Position numbers and translations under genes: made by a program. The notes below the pieces were generated by a model. That model had not been told where the DNA came from, ran no database searches, and saw only the letters and a program-made list of their open reading frames with translations. This document shows, piece after piece, positions 7,658 to 19,450 of a stretch of DNA of 64,000 nucleotides (position 1 is its first letter; each line of letters begins with the position of its first letter). The stretch spans positions 248,001 to 312,000 of the forward strand of contig NZ_RSAA01000020.1 of NCBI RefSeq assembly GCF_003931915.1. Direction: 5' to 3'. The stretch is from Saccharopolyspora rhizosphaerae (GTDB taxonomy: Bacteria; Actinomycetota; Actinomycetes; Mycobacteriales; Pseudonocardiaceae).

Positions 7658-8183
7658 CGGGGACCCAGAGCACGCGGCTCGTGGTGCTGCGCTGCCCTTC
7701 AGGAGCCGGGAAGTCCTCCGTGGCCGAGGAACTGCGCCGACGCCTCGGTCGCGGCGTGGCGTGGCGTTCCCGGAGCAGGACTACCTCCGGCGGTCCTGCT
7801 CCGGGAACACGACCGGCCGTGGGCGGCGAACATCGAGCTGATCTCGGAGACGACGCGTATCGCCTTGGACGGGGGCTTCGACGTGATCCTCGAAGGCATC
7901 ATGTCCGCTCGTCGCCACGGGGGTGCTCGCCGCCCACGACCGCGACCACGCGGGGGCGGACCTCGATCTACTACCTCGACGTCAGCTGGCCGGAAACCGT
8001 GCGCCCGCACGCCACGCAGCAGTCGGAGGAGTTCGGGGTCGACGTGGTGCGAGAGCGGTTCGACGACGTCGGACGATGCTGGTCCCCGAAGTCCGCATCA
8101 CCGAGAGCTCGACGCTGGAGGACACCGTCACGCGCCTCCAGTCGGAGGCCGTCGACTCCGGGACTCCCTCCCGGGCAGGTTGA
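7654..8183 (+). pseudogene. P-loop kinase remnant with at least five frameshifts
   Basis: From ATG 7654 the reading gives LVVLRCPSGAGKSSVAEEL, a Walker A motif (GxxGxGKS type) of the small-molecule kinase fold. Continuous sense then needs repeated frame changes: EQDYLRR, then LISETTRIALDGGFDVILEG, then VLAAHDRDHAG, then SIYYLDVSWPETVRPHA, then VPEVRITESSTLEDTV. The intact ancestor would be a kinase of about 175 residues like actinomycete AAA-type kinases of unknown substrate. The density of frameshifts shows a true pseudogene rather than an assembly slip. It runs tail-to-tail into the sigma factor gene. Confidence 0.75.
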
Positions 8184-8191
8184 TCCAGGCG

Positions 8192-9079
8192 TCATCCGCT
8201 GAACGGGACGACTCCGGCGGTCAGCCGCCGCACGCGGTCGGTGTCGCGGATGCCGTCGATCTCCACGATGCGGCCGGCCACGACGGTGAACGCCATGAGC
8301 GACACCGGCCGGCCGGAGCGCGCGGCGACCACGCCGGGAAGGCCGTTGACGAGCACCGGGTGGATCTCGGCCCCCCGGCTCGCCCGGGCTTGCCGGGCGA
8401 CCGTCTCGGCTCCTCGGTGCACCGCGGGAGGCCGCTCGGGGCCGTAGTCGGCGCGGAAGACGACGTCGGGGTCGAGCAACCGCACCAGGGCGGTGAAGTT
8501 GCCGGCGTTCGCGGCGGCGTAGAAGGCGTCGACGACCGCCCGCTGCGCGGTGCCGTTCTCGTCGGGCGTGGGTGGCTCGGCGCCACGAACACGTCGCCGC
8601 GCGCGGCTGGCGAGTTGCCGGGCCGCTGCCGGAGTCCGGTCGACCAGCCGCGCCACCTCGTCGAAGGGCAGGTCGAACATGTCGTGCAGCACGAACGCCA
8701 CGCGTTCGGCCGGGGTCAGCGACTCCAAAACGACCAGCAGTGCGAGGCTGACCGAGTCGGCGAGCAAAGCCTGCTGCTCCGGATCATCGCCCTCGGCAGT
8801 GGAGACGACGGGGTCGGGTAGCGAGGTGGCGGTGTCGACGAGCTCTTCGCGGCGACGGCGGCGGGAGCGCAGCAGGTGCAGCGCTTCGCGGGCGACGACC
8901 GTGGTCAGCCAGCCACCGAGGTTGGCGATCTCGTCGGGCTCGACGCGGCTCAAGCGCACCCAGGCGTTCTGCACCGCGTCCTCGGCGTCGGCCACCGACC
9001 CGAGCATCCGGTAGGCCACGGCGCGCAACTGCGGTCGCTGCTGCTCGAACCGCCGAGAGAGCAGGTCGTCTGCCGCCAC
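8192..9079 (-). CDS. ECF sigma factor with SnoaL-like C-terminal domain (ECF41 / SigJ type)
   Basis: A 295-residue protein. Region 2 (RPQLRAVAYRMLGSVADAEDAVQ) and region 4 (LTPAERVAFVLHDMFDLPFDEVARLV) occupy the first 170 residues. A SnoaL/NTF2-like domain of about 110 residues follows, including DPDVVFRADYG and the NGLPGVVA stretch. This architecture defines ECF41 sigma factors, in which the C-terminal domain modulates activity instead of a separate anti-sigma factor. GTG 9079 has GGAGGGAGG upstream. It is divergent from the VOC gene at 9162, a plausible target in place of the carboxymuconolactone decarboxylase-like partner common in this group. Confidence 0.93.
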   Translation of the reverse strand: MAADDLLSRRFEQQRPQLRAVAYRMLGSVADAEDAVQNAWVRLSRVEPDEIANLGGWLTTVVAREALHLLRSRRRRREELVDTATSLPDPVVSTAEGDDPEQQALLADSVSLALLVVLESLTPAERVAFVLHDMFDLPFDEVARLVDRTPAAARQLASRARRRVRGAEPPTPDENGTAQRAVVDAFYAAANAGNFTALVRLLDPDVVFRADYGPERPPAVHRGAETVARQARASRGAEIHPVLVNGLPGVVAARSGRPVSLMAFTVVAGRIVEIDGIRDTDRVRRLTAGVVPFSG

Positions 9080-9161
9080 CTGTCACACCCTCCCTCCGCC
9101 TGGGCTCATCACTGTGAACCCGCGGACGCGCAGGACGTGACGAACGGAGGAGGAAACGGCC

Positions 9162-9548
9162 ATGCCCGACAACGCCAGTGAGTTCATCAGCGTCAGGTAC
9201 CTGGTCGACGACGTCGACAAGGCCATCGAGTTCTACACCGAGCACCTCGGCTTCACCGTCCGGACCGACTTCGCACCGGCGTTCGCCGACGTCACCCGGG
9301 ACGGGCTCCGGCTGCTGCTGAGCGGCCCGACCAGTTCAGCGGCTCGACCGATGCCGGACGGCGCGATTCCCGGGCCCGGTGGGTGGAACCGCATCACCCT
9401 CGTGGTCGACGATCTCGCCGCGGAAGTGGACCGGCTGCGCGCCGAGGGGGTGGAGTTCCGCAACGACGTGGTCAGCGGCCCGGGCGGCCGGCAGGTGCTG
9501 GTGCGCGATCCCTCGGGCAACGTCGTGGAGCTGTTCGAGGCCCGCTGA
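9162..9548 (+). CDS. VOC-superfamily protein (glyoxalase/bleomycin-resistance-like)
   Basis: A 128-residue single VOC protein with two beta-alpha-beta-beta-beta units: VRYLVDDVDKAIEFYTEHLGF at the N-terminus and ITLVVDDLAAEVDRLRAEGVEF in the second half, ending RDPSGNVVELFEA. The C-terminal Glu fits a metal ligand. ATG 9162 has GGAGGAGG upstream. It is divergent from the ECF41 sigma factor, suggesting control by that factor, and lies 152 bases before the rifampicin monooxygenase. Substrate unknown. Confidence 0.88.
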   Translation: MPDNASEFISVRYLVDDVDKAIEFYTEHLGFTVRTDFAPAFADVTRDGLRLLLSGPTSSAARPMPDGAIPGPGGWNRITLVVDDLAAEVDRLRAEGVEFRNDVVSGPGGRQVLVRDPSGNVVELFEAR

Positions 9549-9592
9549 GGTGTCCGGCGGTGTTCCCGCCATGTTCAACGTATAGCGCACCC

Positions 9593-9613
9593 GGGGCCTT
9601 GCGGCAAGACCTC
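9593..9613. promoter_or_regulatory. Rifamycin-associated element (RAE) upstream of rox
   Basis: GGCCTTGC (9595-9602), a central G, and GCAAGACC (9604-9611), flanked by GG and TC, form an almost perfect inverted repeat. It matches, from memory, the rifamycin-associated element found upstream of rifamycin-inactivating genes in actinomycetes. It lies 87 bases before the rox start and just after a TATAGC box at 9581-9586. It supports rifamycin-inducible expression. Confidence 0.82.
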
Positions 9614-9667
9614 GGGCATGCCGCAGAATCTCCGTCCATGAAGCCGCGACCTGCGAGAACTCTCTGA

Positions 9668-11122
<1,455 letters not shown>

Positions 11123-11196
11123 CGCATGACTCCGGCTCCGACACGCCCATGTTGGTGTTGGACGGCGCCTGATCCCCAAGATGTAGAGTGTCGCTC

Positions 11197-11416
11197 GCTG
11201 GTGGTTCACCGGACCCGCGGTCCGGTGTGGCAACAGGGAACCCGGTGGAAATCCGGGACTGCCCCGCAGCGGTGAGCGGGAACGACCGCCGTCATCACGC
11301 ACTGGACGCCACGCGTCCGGGAAGCGACGGCCAGTAGGACCGGTCTTGAGGAGCCGGAGCCTCCACGGAGCTCCGACACCCCCGGACGCCCGCAAGTCCG
11401 AAGACCTGCCACCGGC
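11197..11416 (+). ncRNA. Cobalamin riboswitch controlling nrdAB
   Basis: GCTGGTGG (11197-11204) pairs with CCACCGGC (11409-11416) as P1. Between them lie the conserved cobalamin aptamer blocks: GGTGTGGCAACAGGGAACCC, GGTGGAAATCCGGGACTGCC, CCGCAGCGGTGAGCGGGAAC, and GAAGACCTGCC at the 3' side. A hairpin of GGCGCGCGCAC with GTGCGCGCC at about 11414-11437 follows and overlaps the P1 3' strand, so it can act as a terminator-like expression platform. A TAGAGT box at 11184-11189 suggests transcription starts at about 11196. In Streptomyces, class I nrdAB is known to be shut off by B12 so the B12-dependent NrdJ takes over. Confidence 0.93.
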
Positions 11417-11558
11417 GCGCGCACGACCGTGCGCGCCGTCCGGGACCTCGCGGGAGGGTCCACGCGGACGTGCGACGACCGCTCGCGCCGTCGCCTCCTC
11501 GCGTGCTGCCGCTGCCGGTTCCGGGCACGCCTTCCGAGCTCGCGAGGAGAGAGTCCCG

Positions 11559-13952
11559 GTGACCGACACCGCACTGTCCGAACCCATCCCGCTCACCGGC
11601 GGCCGAGTGTCCACTGTGGTCGAGCAGGCCTGCGCGGGCCTCCCCGACGTGGACCCGTCGGCGGTGCTCAGCGAGGTCGAGCGCAACATCTACCCCGGCA
11701 TCGACGACGCTGAGCTCGGCGAAGCGCTGGTCATGTCGGCCCGAACACTGGTGGAGTCCGAGCCGAACTACGCCCGGGTCACGGCGCGGCTGCTGCTGGA
11801 CAAGCTGCGCGGCGAAGCGCTGAGCTACCTGGCGGGAACGCCGCAGCAGGCCGACCAGGACCAGATGCGGGACCGCTACGCCGCCTACTTCGCCGACTAC
11901 GTCCACCGCGGCATCGAGGTCGGACGACTGGACCCGGAACTGGCCCGGTTCGACCTGCCCCGCCTCGGCGCTGCCCTGCTGGCCGAGCGCGACCTGGCCT
12001 TCGACTTCCTCGGGATGCAGACCCTCTACGACCGGTACTTCCTGCACGACGGCGGCACCCGGTTCGAGCTGCCGCAGGCGTTCTTCATGCGGGTCGCGAT
12101 GGGCCTGGCACTGCGCGAGGACGACCGCGATGCGCGCGCCATCGAGTTCTACCGGCTGCTGTCGTCGTTCGAATTCATGTGCTCGACGCCGACGCTGTTC
12201 AACTCCGGGACCACCCGGCCGCAGCTGTCGTCCTGCTTCCTGACCACTGTGGACGACGACCTGCAGTCGATCTTCAGCTCCTACCGCAACAACGCGCTGC
12301 TGGCCAAGTACTCCGGCGGTCTGGGCAACGACTGGACGCCGGTGCGCGGCATCGGCGCGCACATCCACGGCACCAACGGCGAGTCGCAGGGCGTGGTCCC
12401 GTTCCTGAAGATCGCCAACGACACCGCCGTGGCGGTCAACCAGGGCGGCAAGCGCAAGGGAGCGGTGTGCGCGTACCTGGAGACTTGGCACATCGATGTC
12501 GAGGAGTTCCTGGACCTGCGCAAGAACACCGGTGACGACCGGCGTCGCACGCACGACATGAACACCGCGAACTGGGTTCCCGACGAGTTCCTGCGCCGCG
12601 TCGAGGCCGACGAGCAGTGGACCCTGTTCTCCCCCGACGAGACCCCCGACCTGCACGACCTCTACGGCGTCGCGTTCGCCGAGCGCTACCGGGCCTACGA
12701 GGCCGCAGCCGACCGGGGTGAGGTCCGGGTGTTCCGGCGGGTCAGCGCGCTGGACCTGTGGCGGCGGATGCTGACGATGCTGTTCGAGACCGGGCACCCG
12801 TGGATCACCTTCAAGGACCCGTGCAACCTGCGCTCGCCGCAGCAGCACGCCGGGGTGGTGCACTCGTCGAACCTGTGCACCGAGATCACCCTCAACACCG
12901 CCGCGGACGAGGTCGCGGTGTGCAACCTGGGCTCGGTGAACCTCGCCCGGCACGTCACCGCCGACGGACTGGACCGGGATCGGCTGGCCGCGACGGTCCG
13001 CACCGCGGTGCGGATGCTGGACAACGTCATCGACATCAACTTCTACACGATCCCCGAAGCCGAGCGCGCCAACCAGCGGCACCGGCCGGTGGGCCTGGGG
13101 TTGATGGGCTTCTCGGACGCGCTGCTGACGCTGCGCGTCCCGATGGCTTCCCAGGAGGCGGTGGAGTTCGCCGACCGCAGCACGGAGGAAATCAGCTACC
13201 ACGCGATCGACGCCTCCAGCCGGCTGGCCGAGGAACGCGGGCGCTACTCCTCGTTCGACGGTTCGCTGTGGAGCCGGGGCGTGCTGCCGATCGACTCCCA
13301 GGAGTTCGTCCGCGAGGCGCGCGGCGACGACGAGCTGGACCGCACGACCGCACTGGACTGGGACGGGTTGCGAAGCCGGGTGCGCACCGACGGGATGCGC
13401 AACTCCAACGTGATGGCGATCGCGCCGACCGCGACCATCGCCAACATCTGCGGCGTCGGCCAGTCCATCGAACCGCTTTACCGCAACTTGTTCGTCAAGT
13501 CGAACATGTCCGGCGACTTCACCGTGGTCAACCCGCACCTGGTGGCCGACCTCAAGCGTGCAGGGCTGTGGGACGAGGCGTTGGTGGCCGACCTGAAGTT
13601 CTACGACGGTTCCGTCGGGCCGGTCGACCGCGTCCCCGACGAGCTGAAGTCGCTCTACGCCACGGCCTTCGAGATCGACCCGCGCTGGCTGGTCGAGGCC
13701 GCCGCGCGCAGGCAGAAGTGGATCGACCAAGCGCAGTCGCTGAACCTGTACCTGGCCGAGCCGAGCGGGCGCAAGCTCGACGAGCTGTACCGGCTGGCCT
13801 GGCGCAAGGGCCTCAAGACCACCTACTACCTGCGGTCCTCCAGCGCGACCCACGTGGAGAAGTCCACGCTGCGCGGCACCGACGGCAAGCTCAACGCCGT
13901 GCCCGCCGCCGTCTGCTCGGTCGACGACACCGACTGCGAGGCCTGCCAGTGA
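11559..13952 (+). CDS. nrdA: Ribonucleoside-diphosphate reductase, alpha (large) subunit
   Basis: A 797-residue class I catalytic subunit that makes deoxyribonucleotides. The redox Cys pair is in SSCFLTT and [12 protein letters not shown], the active-site Asn-Cys-Glu in SSNLCTEIT, the radical-transfer Tyr pair in TTYYLR, and the C-terminal shuttle cysteines in [11 protein letters not shown] and the preceding AAVCS. The N-terminus resembles an ATP-cone ([20 protein letters not shown]) but lacks its first strands, where the usual nucleotide-binding KRDG segment would be. GTG 11559 has GAGGAGA about nine bases upstream. It sits about 140 bases after the riboswitch, and nrdB follows after 20 bases. 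Confidence 0.95.
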   Translation: MTDTALSEPIPLTGGRVSTVVEQACAGLPDVDPSAVLSEVERNIYPGIDDAELGEALVMSARTLVESEPNYARVTARLLLDKLRGEALSYLAGTPQQADQDQMRDRYAAYFADYVHRGIEVGRLDPELARFDLPRLGAALLAERDLAFDFLGMQTLYDRYFLHDGGTRFELPQAFFMRVAMGLALREDDRDARAIEFYRLLSSFEFMCSTPTLFNSGTTRPQLSSCFLTTVDDDLQSIFSSYRNNALLAKYSGGLGNDWTPVRGIGAHIHGTNGESQGVVPFLKIANDTAVAVNQGGKRKGAVCAYLETWHIDVEEFLDLRKNTGDDRRRTHDMNTANWVPDEFLRRVEADEQWTLFSPDETPDLHDLYGVAFAERYRAYEAAADRGEVRVFRRVSALDLWRRMLTMLFETGHPWITFKDPCNLRSPQQHAGVVHSSNLCTEITLNTAADEVAVCNLGSVNLARHVTADGLDRDRLAATVRTAVRMLDNVIDINFYTIPEAERANQRHRPVGLGLMGFSDALLTLRVPMASQEAVEFADRSTEEISYHAIDASSRLAEERGRYSSFDGSLWSRGVLPIDSQEFVREARGDDELDRTTALDWDGLRSRVRTDGMRNSNVMAIAPTATIANICGVGQSIEPLYRNLFVKSNMSGDFTVVNPHLVADLKRAGLWDEALVADLKFYDGSVGPVDRVPDELKSLYATAFEIDPRWLVEAAARRQKWIDQAQSLNLYLAEPSGRKLDELYRLAWRKGLKTTYYLRSSSATHVEKSTLRGTDGKLNAVPAAVCSVDDTDCEACQ

Positions 13953-13972
13953 ACCCCCAGGAGGAGACCCGG

Positions 13973-15031
<1,059 letters not shown>

Positions 15032-15072
15032 CCCGGTCGCTCTGGTGACGGGTTTCTCGTGCTCAGCGGTGC

Positions 15073-15107
15073 GGGGAGGAGGGCCCCGGAAGGGGCTCCT
15101 CCTCCCC
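15073..15107 (+). terminator. Terminator hairpin after nrdB
   Basis: GGGGAGGAG (15073-15081) pairs with CTCCTCCCC (15099-15107), enclosing an inner hairpin GCCCC-GGAA-GGGGC (15083-15096). It starts 41 bases after the nrdB stop. Confidence 0.8.
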
Positions 15108-15527
15108 GGCCAGGAAGCCGGTCGCGAGACCTCCGGCTCGATCGGCGTCAGAGGTGGAACGTCTTCCGTCAACCCGTACCCCGACCTGGTGCACGTCTCC
15201 AGCAGCGTCCCGACGTACTCGCCAGGACGCCGCTGGAGGACCTGGGGCAGTGCGCACCCCCGACTGGGCCCCCGTCGAACTTCGCGCGAAGTTCGACGGG
15301 GAACTTCAGGCGTCGAGGTTCTCGCGAAGTTCGAAAGCGCCCGGCCGCGGCGGAGTCCGGCACAGCAACTCCGCCACACCCTTGAGCTGGTCCGAGGGCG
15401 TGTGCTGACTCGTCGCTGGCCGCCTTCCGCACCGGCTGCAGCGCGCCGCGGCTGCACAGGGGGTTCCTCGGCGGGCGTTCGCCGGGAGCGGCCGGGGCGC
15501 CCGAAGCGGCCGGGGCGCCCGAAGCGG
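15108..15527. other. Non-coding gap between convergent nrdAB and metE, rich in repeats
   Basis: No gene is supported. The gap holds the dispersed palindrome at 15270-15301, a related half-element at 15319-15335, a possible partial copy of the longer dispersed element (about 15207-15260, around GTACTCGCCAGGACGCCGCT), and an 18-base tandem repeat at 15488-15534. Confidence 0.6.
15270..15301. repeat. Perfect 32-base palindrome, TTCGCGCGAA family
   Basis: CCCCGTCGAACTTCGC at 15270-15285 is followed directly by its exact reverse complement to 15301. It is the best copy of a family of intergenic palindromes centred on TTCGCGCGAA. The downstream bases (GAACTTCAGGCGTCGAGG, then TTCTCGCGAAGTTCGAA) also recur after the copy at 33884. 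Confidence 0.85.
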
Positions 15528-15534
15528 CCGGGGC
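15488..15534. repeat. 18-base tandem repeat, about 2.6 copies
   Basis: The unit GCGGCCGGGGCGCCCGAA occurs at 15488-15505 and 15506-15523 and continues partially to 15534, running into the metE terminator palindrome. Confidence 0.8.
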
Positions 15535-15549
15535 CGAGCTCGGCCCCGG
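15528..15549 (-). terminator. Palindromic terminator downstream of metE
   Basis: CCGGGGCCGAG (15528-15538) is followed by its exact reverse complement to 15549, twelve bases past the metE stop on the minus strand. It can form an 11-bp hairpin in either direction. Confidence 0.7.
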
Positions 15550-15560
15550 TTCCGGTCCCG

Positions 15561-17831
15561 TCAGCTCCGGAGCTGGCGGGCTGCCTTGACCACGTTGCGC
15601 AGCGCCGGTTCGACCTGGGCGTAGTCGCGGGTCTTGAGACCGCAGTCCGGGTTCACCCACAACCGCTCGGCGGGCACGGCTGCACGCGCGGCTTCCAGCA
15701 GGTCGGCCATCTCGTGCGCGTCGGGCACCCGCGGTGAGTGGATGTCGTAGACACCCGGGCCCACACCGCGCTGGAAACCGACCTCGTTGAGGTCGGCCAG
15801 GACCTCCATGCGCGAGCGGGCGGCCTCGATGCTCGTGACGTCCGCGTCCAGGGCCACGATCGCGTCGATGACGTCGCCGAACTCCGAGTAGCACAGGTGG
15901 GTGTGGATCTGCGTCGCCTCCGACACCCCCGAGGTGGCCAGCCGGAAGGACTCCACCGCCCACTCCAGGTAGGGCGGCCGCTGCTCGGCGCGCAGCGGGA
16001 GGAGCTCGCGCAACGCGGGTTCGTCGACCTGCACCACGCGGATGCCCGCCGCCTCCAAGTCGTGGACCTCGTCGCGGATGGCCAACGCGACCTGCCGGGC
16101 GGTGTCGGCCTGGGTCTGGTCGTCGCGGACGAACGACCACGCCAGCATCGTCACCGGGCCGGTCAGCATGCCCTTGACCGGCTTGTCGGTGAGCCGCTGC
16201 GCGTACGAGGCCCACTCGACCGTCATCGGTTCCGGCCGCCACACGTCACCGAACAGGATCGGCGGCCGCACGCACCGGGAACCGTAGGACTGCACCCACC
16301 CGTTCTCGGTGGCGGCGAAACCCTCGAGCTGCTCGGCGAAGTACTGCACCATGTCGTTCCGCTCGGGTTCGCCGTGCACCAGCACGTCCAGCCCGACGTC
16401 CTCCTGCAGCGCGATGACGCGCTCGACCTCGTCTCGCATCCGCTGCCGGTAGGTGGACTGGTCGATGCGGCCGGCGCGGAACGCGGCGCGGGCCTTGCGG
16501 ACGTCGGTGGTCTGCGGGAACGAGCCGATCGTGGTGCTCGGCAACGGCGGCAGCCGGAGCGACTCCTGCTGCGCTTCCTGCCGCGTCCGGTAGTCCGCCC
16601 GCCGCGAGTCCTCCGGCCGCAACGCCTCGATCCGCGCCCGCACGCGGTGGTGGCGCACCCTCTCCGCCCGGGCGCGGTCGGCGATGGCCGAGCGCGCCTC
16701 GGCGAGCTCGGTCGCGACGACGTCGCGACCCTCGCTCAGCGCCCGGCCGAGGGTGCCGACCTCGCGGACCTTCTGCGCTGCGAAGGACAACCACGACGCG
16801 ACCTGCGGGTCCAGGTCAGGTTCGGCGTCGACGTCGTAGGGCACGTGCAGCAACGAGCAGGAGCTGCCGATGGCGACCTCGCGGGCCGAGCCGAGCAGCG
16901 TCGCCGCCGTGGTCAGGCAGCGGTCGAGGTCGGCGCGCCAGATGTTGCGCCCATCGACCACCCCAGCGACCAGCGCCTTGTCGCTCAACCCCGCCGCTCC
17001 GGCGATCCTGTCCTGAGTGGACGGATCGGTGACCAGGTCCAGGGCGATGCCCTCGATCGGCGCCGCCGCGAGCACGCCCAGGGCCTCGCCGGGGTCACCG
17101 AAGTAGCAGGCGGTGAGGATCGCCGGGCGCTCCGCCAGGTCGCCGAGCCGGCGGTAGGTGTCGCGCAGCGCGTCGAGCTCCCGGGGCGTGCGGTCGGCGG
17201 CCAGCGCGGGCTCGTCCAGCTGCACCCACTGCGCGCCCGCGCGGTGGAGTTCGCGGAGCAGCTGCTCGTAGGCGTCGGTGAGCTCGGGCAGCTTGTCCAG
17301 CGGGTCGAAGCCGTCCTCAGCGGGCTTGCTCAGCAGCAGGAACGTCAGCGGCCCCACCAGCACCGGACGGGTCTCCACGCCCAGCTTGCGCGCCTCCCGG
17401 AACTGCTCGACCGCGGTCCGGTCGCTGAGCGAGAACCGGCTGTCCGGGCCGATCTCCGGCACGAGGTAGTGGTAGTTGGTGTCGAACCACTTCGTCATCT
17501 CCAGCGGAGGCACCTCCGAGGTGCCGCGCGCCATCGCGAAATAGGTGTCCAGCGCCCCGAGGCCCAGCTCGGCGTAGCGGCGCGGGACGGCGCCGAAGGT
17601 GACGGCGGTGTCCAGGACGTGGTCGTAGTAGGAGAACGTGCCGCTCGGCACCGAGCCGAGGCCCGCCCGGGCCAAGCTGAGCCAGGTGTCCGCGCGCAGC
17701 TCCCGCGCGACCTCCCGGAGGTCGGCTTCACTGATGCGGCCCGCCCAGTAGGACTCCAGGGCGCGTTTGAGCTCCCGGTTCGGGCCGATCCGGGGATGTC
17801 CGAGTACGGTGGATCCGATCTTGCTGGTCAA
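15561..17831 (-). CDS. metE: Cobalamin-independent methionine synthase
   Basis: A 756-residue protein of full family length. It transfers the methyl group of 5-methyltetrahydropteroyl-triglutamate to homocysteine. The N-terminal barrel includes [14 protein letters not shown]; the C-terminal barrel carries the zinc ligands in HTHLCYSEF (His, Cys) and NPDCGLKTR (Cys), plus [21 protein letters not shown] and [16 protein letters not shown] 17831 is preferred as the start, with CGAGGAGAGAG upstream and homology beginning at [14 protein letters not shown]; the frame is open further upstream into the riboswitch. It is controlled by the cobalamin riboswitch at 17971-18176 and converges on nrdAB, which is under the same type of switch. 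Confidence 0.95.
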   Translation of the reverse strand: MTSKIGSTVLGHPRIGPNRELKRALESYWAGRISEADLREVARELRADTWLSLARAGLGSVPSGTFSYYDHVLDTAVTFGAVPRRYAELGLGALDTYFAMARGTSEVPPLEMTKWFDTNYHYLVPEIGPDSRFSLSDRTAVEQFREARKLGVETRPVLVGPLTFLLLSKPAEDGFDPLDKLPELTDAYEQLLRELHRAGAQWVQLDEPALAADRTPRELDALRDTYRRLGDLAERPAILTACYFGDPGEALGVLAAAPIEGIALDLVTDPSTQDRIAGAAGLSDKALVAGVVDGRNIWRADLDRCLTTAATLLGSAREVAIGSSCSLLHVPYDVDAEPDLDPQVASWLSFAAQKVREVGTLGRALSEGRDVVATELAEARSAIADRARAERVRHHRVRARIEALRPEDSRRADYRTRQEAQQESLRLPPLPSTTIGSFPQTTDVRKARAAFRAGRIDQSTYRQRMRDEVERVIALQEDVGLDVLVHGEPERNDMVQYFAEQLEGFAATENGWVQSYGSRCVRPPILFGDVWRPEPMTVEWASYAQRLTDKPVKGMLTGPVTMLAWSFVRDDQTQADTARQVALAIRDEVHDLEAAGIRVVQVDEPALRELLPLRAEQRPPYLEWAVESFRLATSGVSEATQIHTHLCYSEFGDVIDAIVALDADVTSIEAARSRMEVLADLNEVGFQRGVGPGVYDIHSPRVPDAHEMADLLEAARAAVPAERLWVNPDCGLKTRDYAQVEPALRNVVKAARQLRS

Positions 17832-17970
17832 CGCTCTCTCCTCGCGAGCTCGACTTCGTCGGTCGAGGACGTCGCGGCAGGTGGGCGCCGACCAGCAGAC
17901 GCACGTCGCCCACCGGTCGTCGGCCAGGTCCTCCCGCGAGACCTCGGACCAGCGCGCACCGTCGGCGCGC

Positions 17971-18176
17971 GCACCGGTGGCAGGTCTTCGGACTCGCGAG
18001 CACCCGATCTCGTGGAAGACCGGACCTACTGGCCGTCGCTTCCCGGACACGTTGCCCAGTGCTCATGACGGCGGTCGTTCCCGCTCACCGCTGCGGGGCA
18101 GTCCCGGATTCGCACCGGGTTCCCTCTTGCCTCGTCCCCTCGCGCTCACGACGCGACCGGACGAACCACCAGCACC
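17971..18176 (-). ncRNA. Cobalamin riboswitch controlling metE
   Basis: On the minus strand, GGTGCTGGTGGTTCG opens the element near 18176 and CCTGCCACCGGTGC closes it near 17971. Conserved blocks on the plus strand in mirror form include CACCGGGTTCCCTC, GGCAGTCCCGGATT, GTTCCCGCTCACCGCTGCGG and GGCAGGTCTTCGG. A GC-rich hairpin just past P1 (GCGCGC with GCGCGC, about 17952-17972) is the probable expression platform. Long stretches match the nrdAB riboswitch almost word for word. B12 should switch metE off when the B12-dependent MetH can work. Confidence 0.93.
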
Positions 18177-18298
18177 TCAAGCCTAACCACGTTCAGGTCT
18201 CGGACAACCCTCGAAGCCGCGCGCAGCGAGCCTCGCCTCCGGGCTGAACACCTGTTCCGCCGCCAGGGAGATCCGCATCACCGCTCCCCGGCAGCCGG

Positions 18299-19066
18299 TC
18301 AGCCGTACTTGGGGGCGCCGACGGAGAAGGGGGTGCCGAAGGGGTCCTCGATCTCCGCGACCCGTCCGTAGACCATGTCGTAGGGCGGGGCGGCGGTGCC
18401 TCCGGCTTCGCGGGCCCGGGCTGCGGTGGCGTCGGCGTCGTCGACCATGAAGAGGGTTCCCCAGGAGGACTTCGCGGCACCGGGGTCGCCGAGGACGCCG
18501 CCGATCTCGTGCCCGTCCGGACGGCGGAGGAACGTGAAGTCGCCGTCACCGAGGTACTCGTCGCTGTCCAGGCTGAAGCCGAACACCTGGGCGTAGAAGT
18601 CCCGCGCCGGGCCTGGGTCCGGGGTGACGAGGTCGTTGCGGAGCAACGCGTTCGGCTCGTTGACCAACCGGCAGCCGACGTGCCGGTTGCCGTGCCAGAG
18701 ACCGAACTGGGAACCGACCGGGTCCTTGACCATGGCCATCCGGCCCTTGTCCATCACGTCCATGGGTGGGACGACCACGTGCCCGCCCGCCGCCTCGGCC
18801 TTGGACACGGTCGTGTTGACGTCGTCGGTGGCGAAGTAGACGTTCCACCAGAACTCGGTGGCGTCGGGGTCGTGGTTGGGCATGAGGGCGGCGACCTCGC
18901 GCCCGTCGACCAGGCACATCGTGTAGCGACCCATGGCCTCGGGGCCGACGTCGAACTGCCATCCGAAGACCGCGCCGTAGAACTCCATCGCGCGGTCGAG
19001 GTCGGGAACCCCCAGGTCGATCCAGGTCGGTGTCCCGTGGGGCTGCGTCGAATCCAGCTTCGTCAT
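18299..19066 (-). CDS. Two-domain VOC protein (glyoxalase-like, CFP32 type)
   Basis: A 255-residue tandem VOC protein. The first unit begins GTPTWIDLGVPDLDRAMEFYGAVFGW and ends in VKDPVGSQFGLWHG; the second begins NDLVTPDPGPARDFYAQVFGF and ends in IEDPFGTPFSVG. Both halves keep the spacing of actinobacterial CFP32-like proteins annotated as hydroxylases or glyoxalases. ATG 19066 has GAGGAGGGAA upstream. Monocistronic; the metE riboswitch lies past its end. Substrate unknown. Confidence 0.9.
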   Translation of the reverse strand: MTKLDSTQPHGTPTWIDLGVPDLDRAMEFYGAVFGWQFDVGPEAMGRYTMCLVDGREVAALMPNHDPDATEFWWNVYFATDDVNTTVSKAEAAGGHVVVPPMDVMDKGRMAMVKDPVGSQFGLWHGNRHVGCRLVNEPNALLRNDLVTPDPGPARDFYAQVFGFSLDSDEYLGDGDFTFLRRPDGHEIGGVLGDPGAAKSSWGTLFMVDDADATAARAREAGGTAAPPYDMVYGRVAEIEDPFGTPFSVGAPKYG

Positions 19067-19170
19067 GGCGTTCCCTCCTCGACTGCAGCCACGGTAACCA
19101 ACACCCCCGACAAATCGCCCACCGAAGTTCTCGGAGCTGTCGTGGACCGCTGTGCGTGGCGGCGCGGGTG

Positions 19171-19268
19171 GCAGGTCCTGAGCGGCTTCGTGGACTCCGT
19201 GCGCCGCTCCTCGAGCATTCGTCACGCGGCGTCTCGGCGTACTCGCCACGAAGCCGCTCAGGGCCTGC
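19171..19268. repeat. Long inverted repeat inside a dispersed element
   Basis: CCTGAGCGGCTTCGTGG at 19177-19193 is matched exactly by its reverse complement at 19246-19262. Pairing extends outward to 23 bases (19171-19193 with 19246-19268) with one mismatch; the spacer is 52 bases. The minus-strand reading continues to about 19300 and matches 28510-28620, 30351-30540 and, in part, 33775-33850. Confidence 0.85.
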
Positions 19269-19280
19269 GGCGGTGCCGGC

Positions 19281-19450
19281 TGAGTCCCACACCTGGAGAA
19301 GCGGCTGCCGCCGCGGCCTCGATGCCTGCGGGCCCGGTGGAATCCCACACCTGACGAGGCGGCTGCCACCGCGGACCGCCTCGATCGTGCGTGCCGTTCG
19401 GGGTGAATCCGCACCGGGACAGCCGCTGCCGCCGCGGGTCCGTCGTACCT
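19281..19450. repeat. Degenerate tandem repeat, about 60-base period, three units
   Basis: Units begin near 19281 (TGAGTCCCACACCTGG), 19338 (TGGAATCCCACACCTG) and 19402 (GGTGAATCCGCACCGG). Each is followed by a GCGGCTGCC-CCGCGG-like run. Unit lengths of 57 and 64 and the lack of identical repeats exclude a CRISPR array. Confidence 0.6.

Noticed and set aside
9081-9110. A full ECF41 promoter (TGTCACA plus -10)
   Set aside because: The -35 word is present but no CGTC-like -10 is found at the right distance, so it is not listed as a promoter.
11295-13853. An 852-codon open frame antisense to nrdA
   Set aside because: Mirror frame of a well-conserved catalytic subunit; repetitive Val/Gln/His-rich translation.
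15045-15737. Open frames in the nrdB-metE gap
   Set aside because: They read through a terminator, palindromes and tandem repeats and show no protein-like composition.
15738-18068. A 776-codon open frame antisense to metE
   Set aside because: It has no family resemblance and covers both metE and the riboswitch.
19067-19414. Longer N-terminus for the two-domain VOC protein
   Set aside because: The upstream frame runs through repeat DNA; ATG 19066 has a strong ribosome site and starts the VOC homology.
19281-19450. Possible CRISPR-like array
   Set aside because: Only three degenerate units of unequal length (57 and 64), no identical repeats, no spacers and no cas genes.
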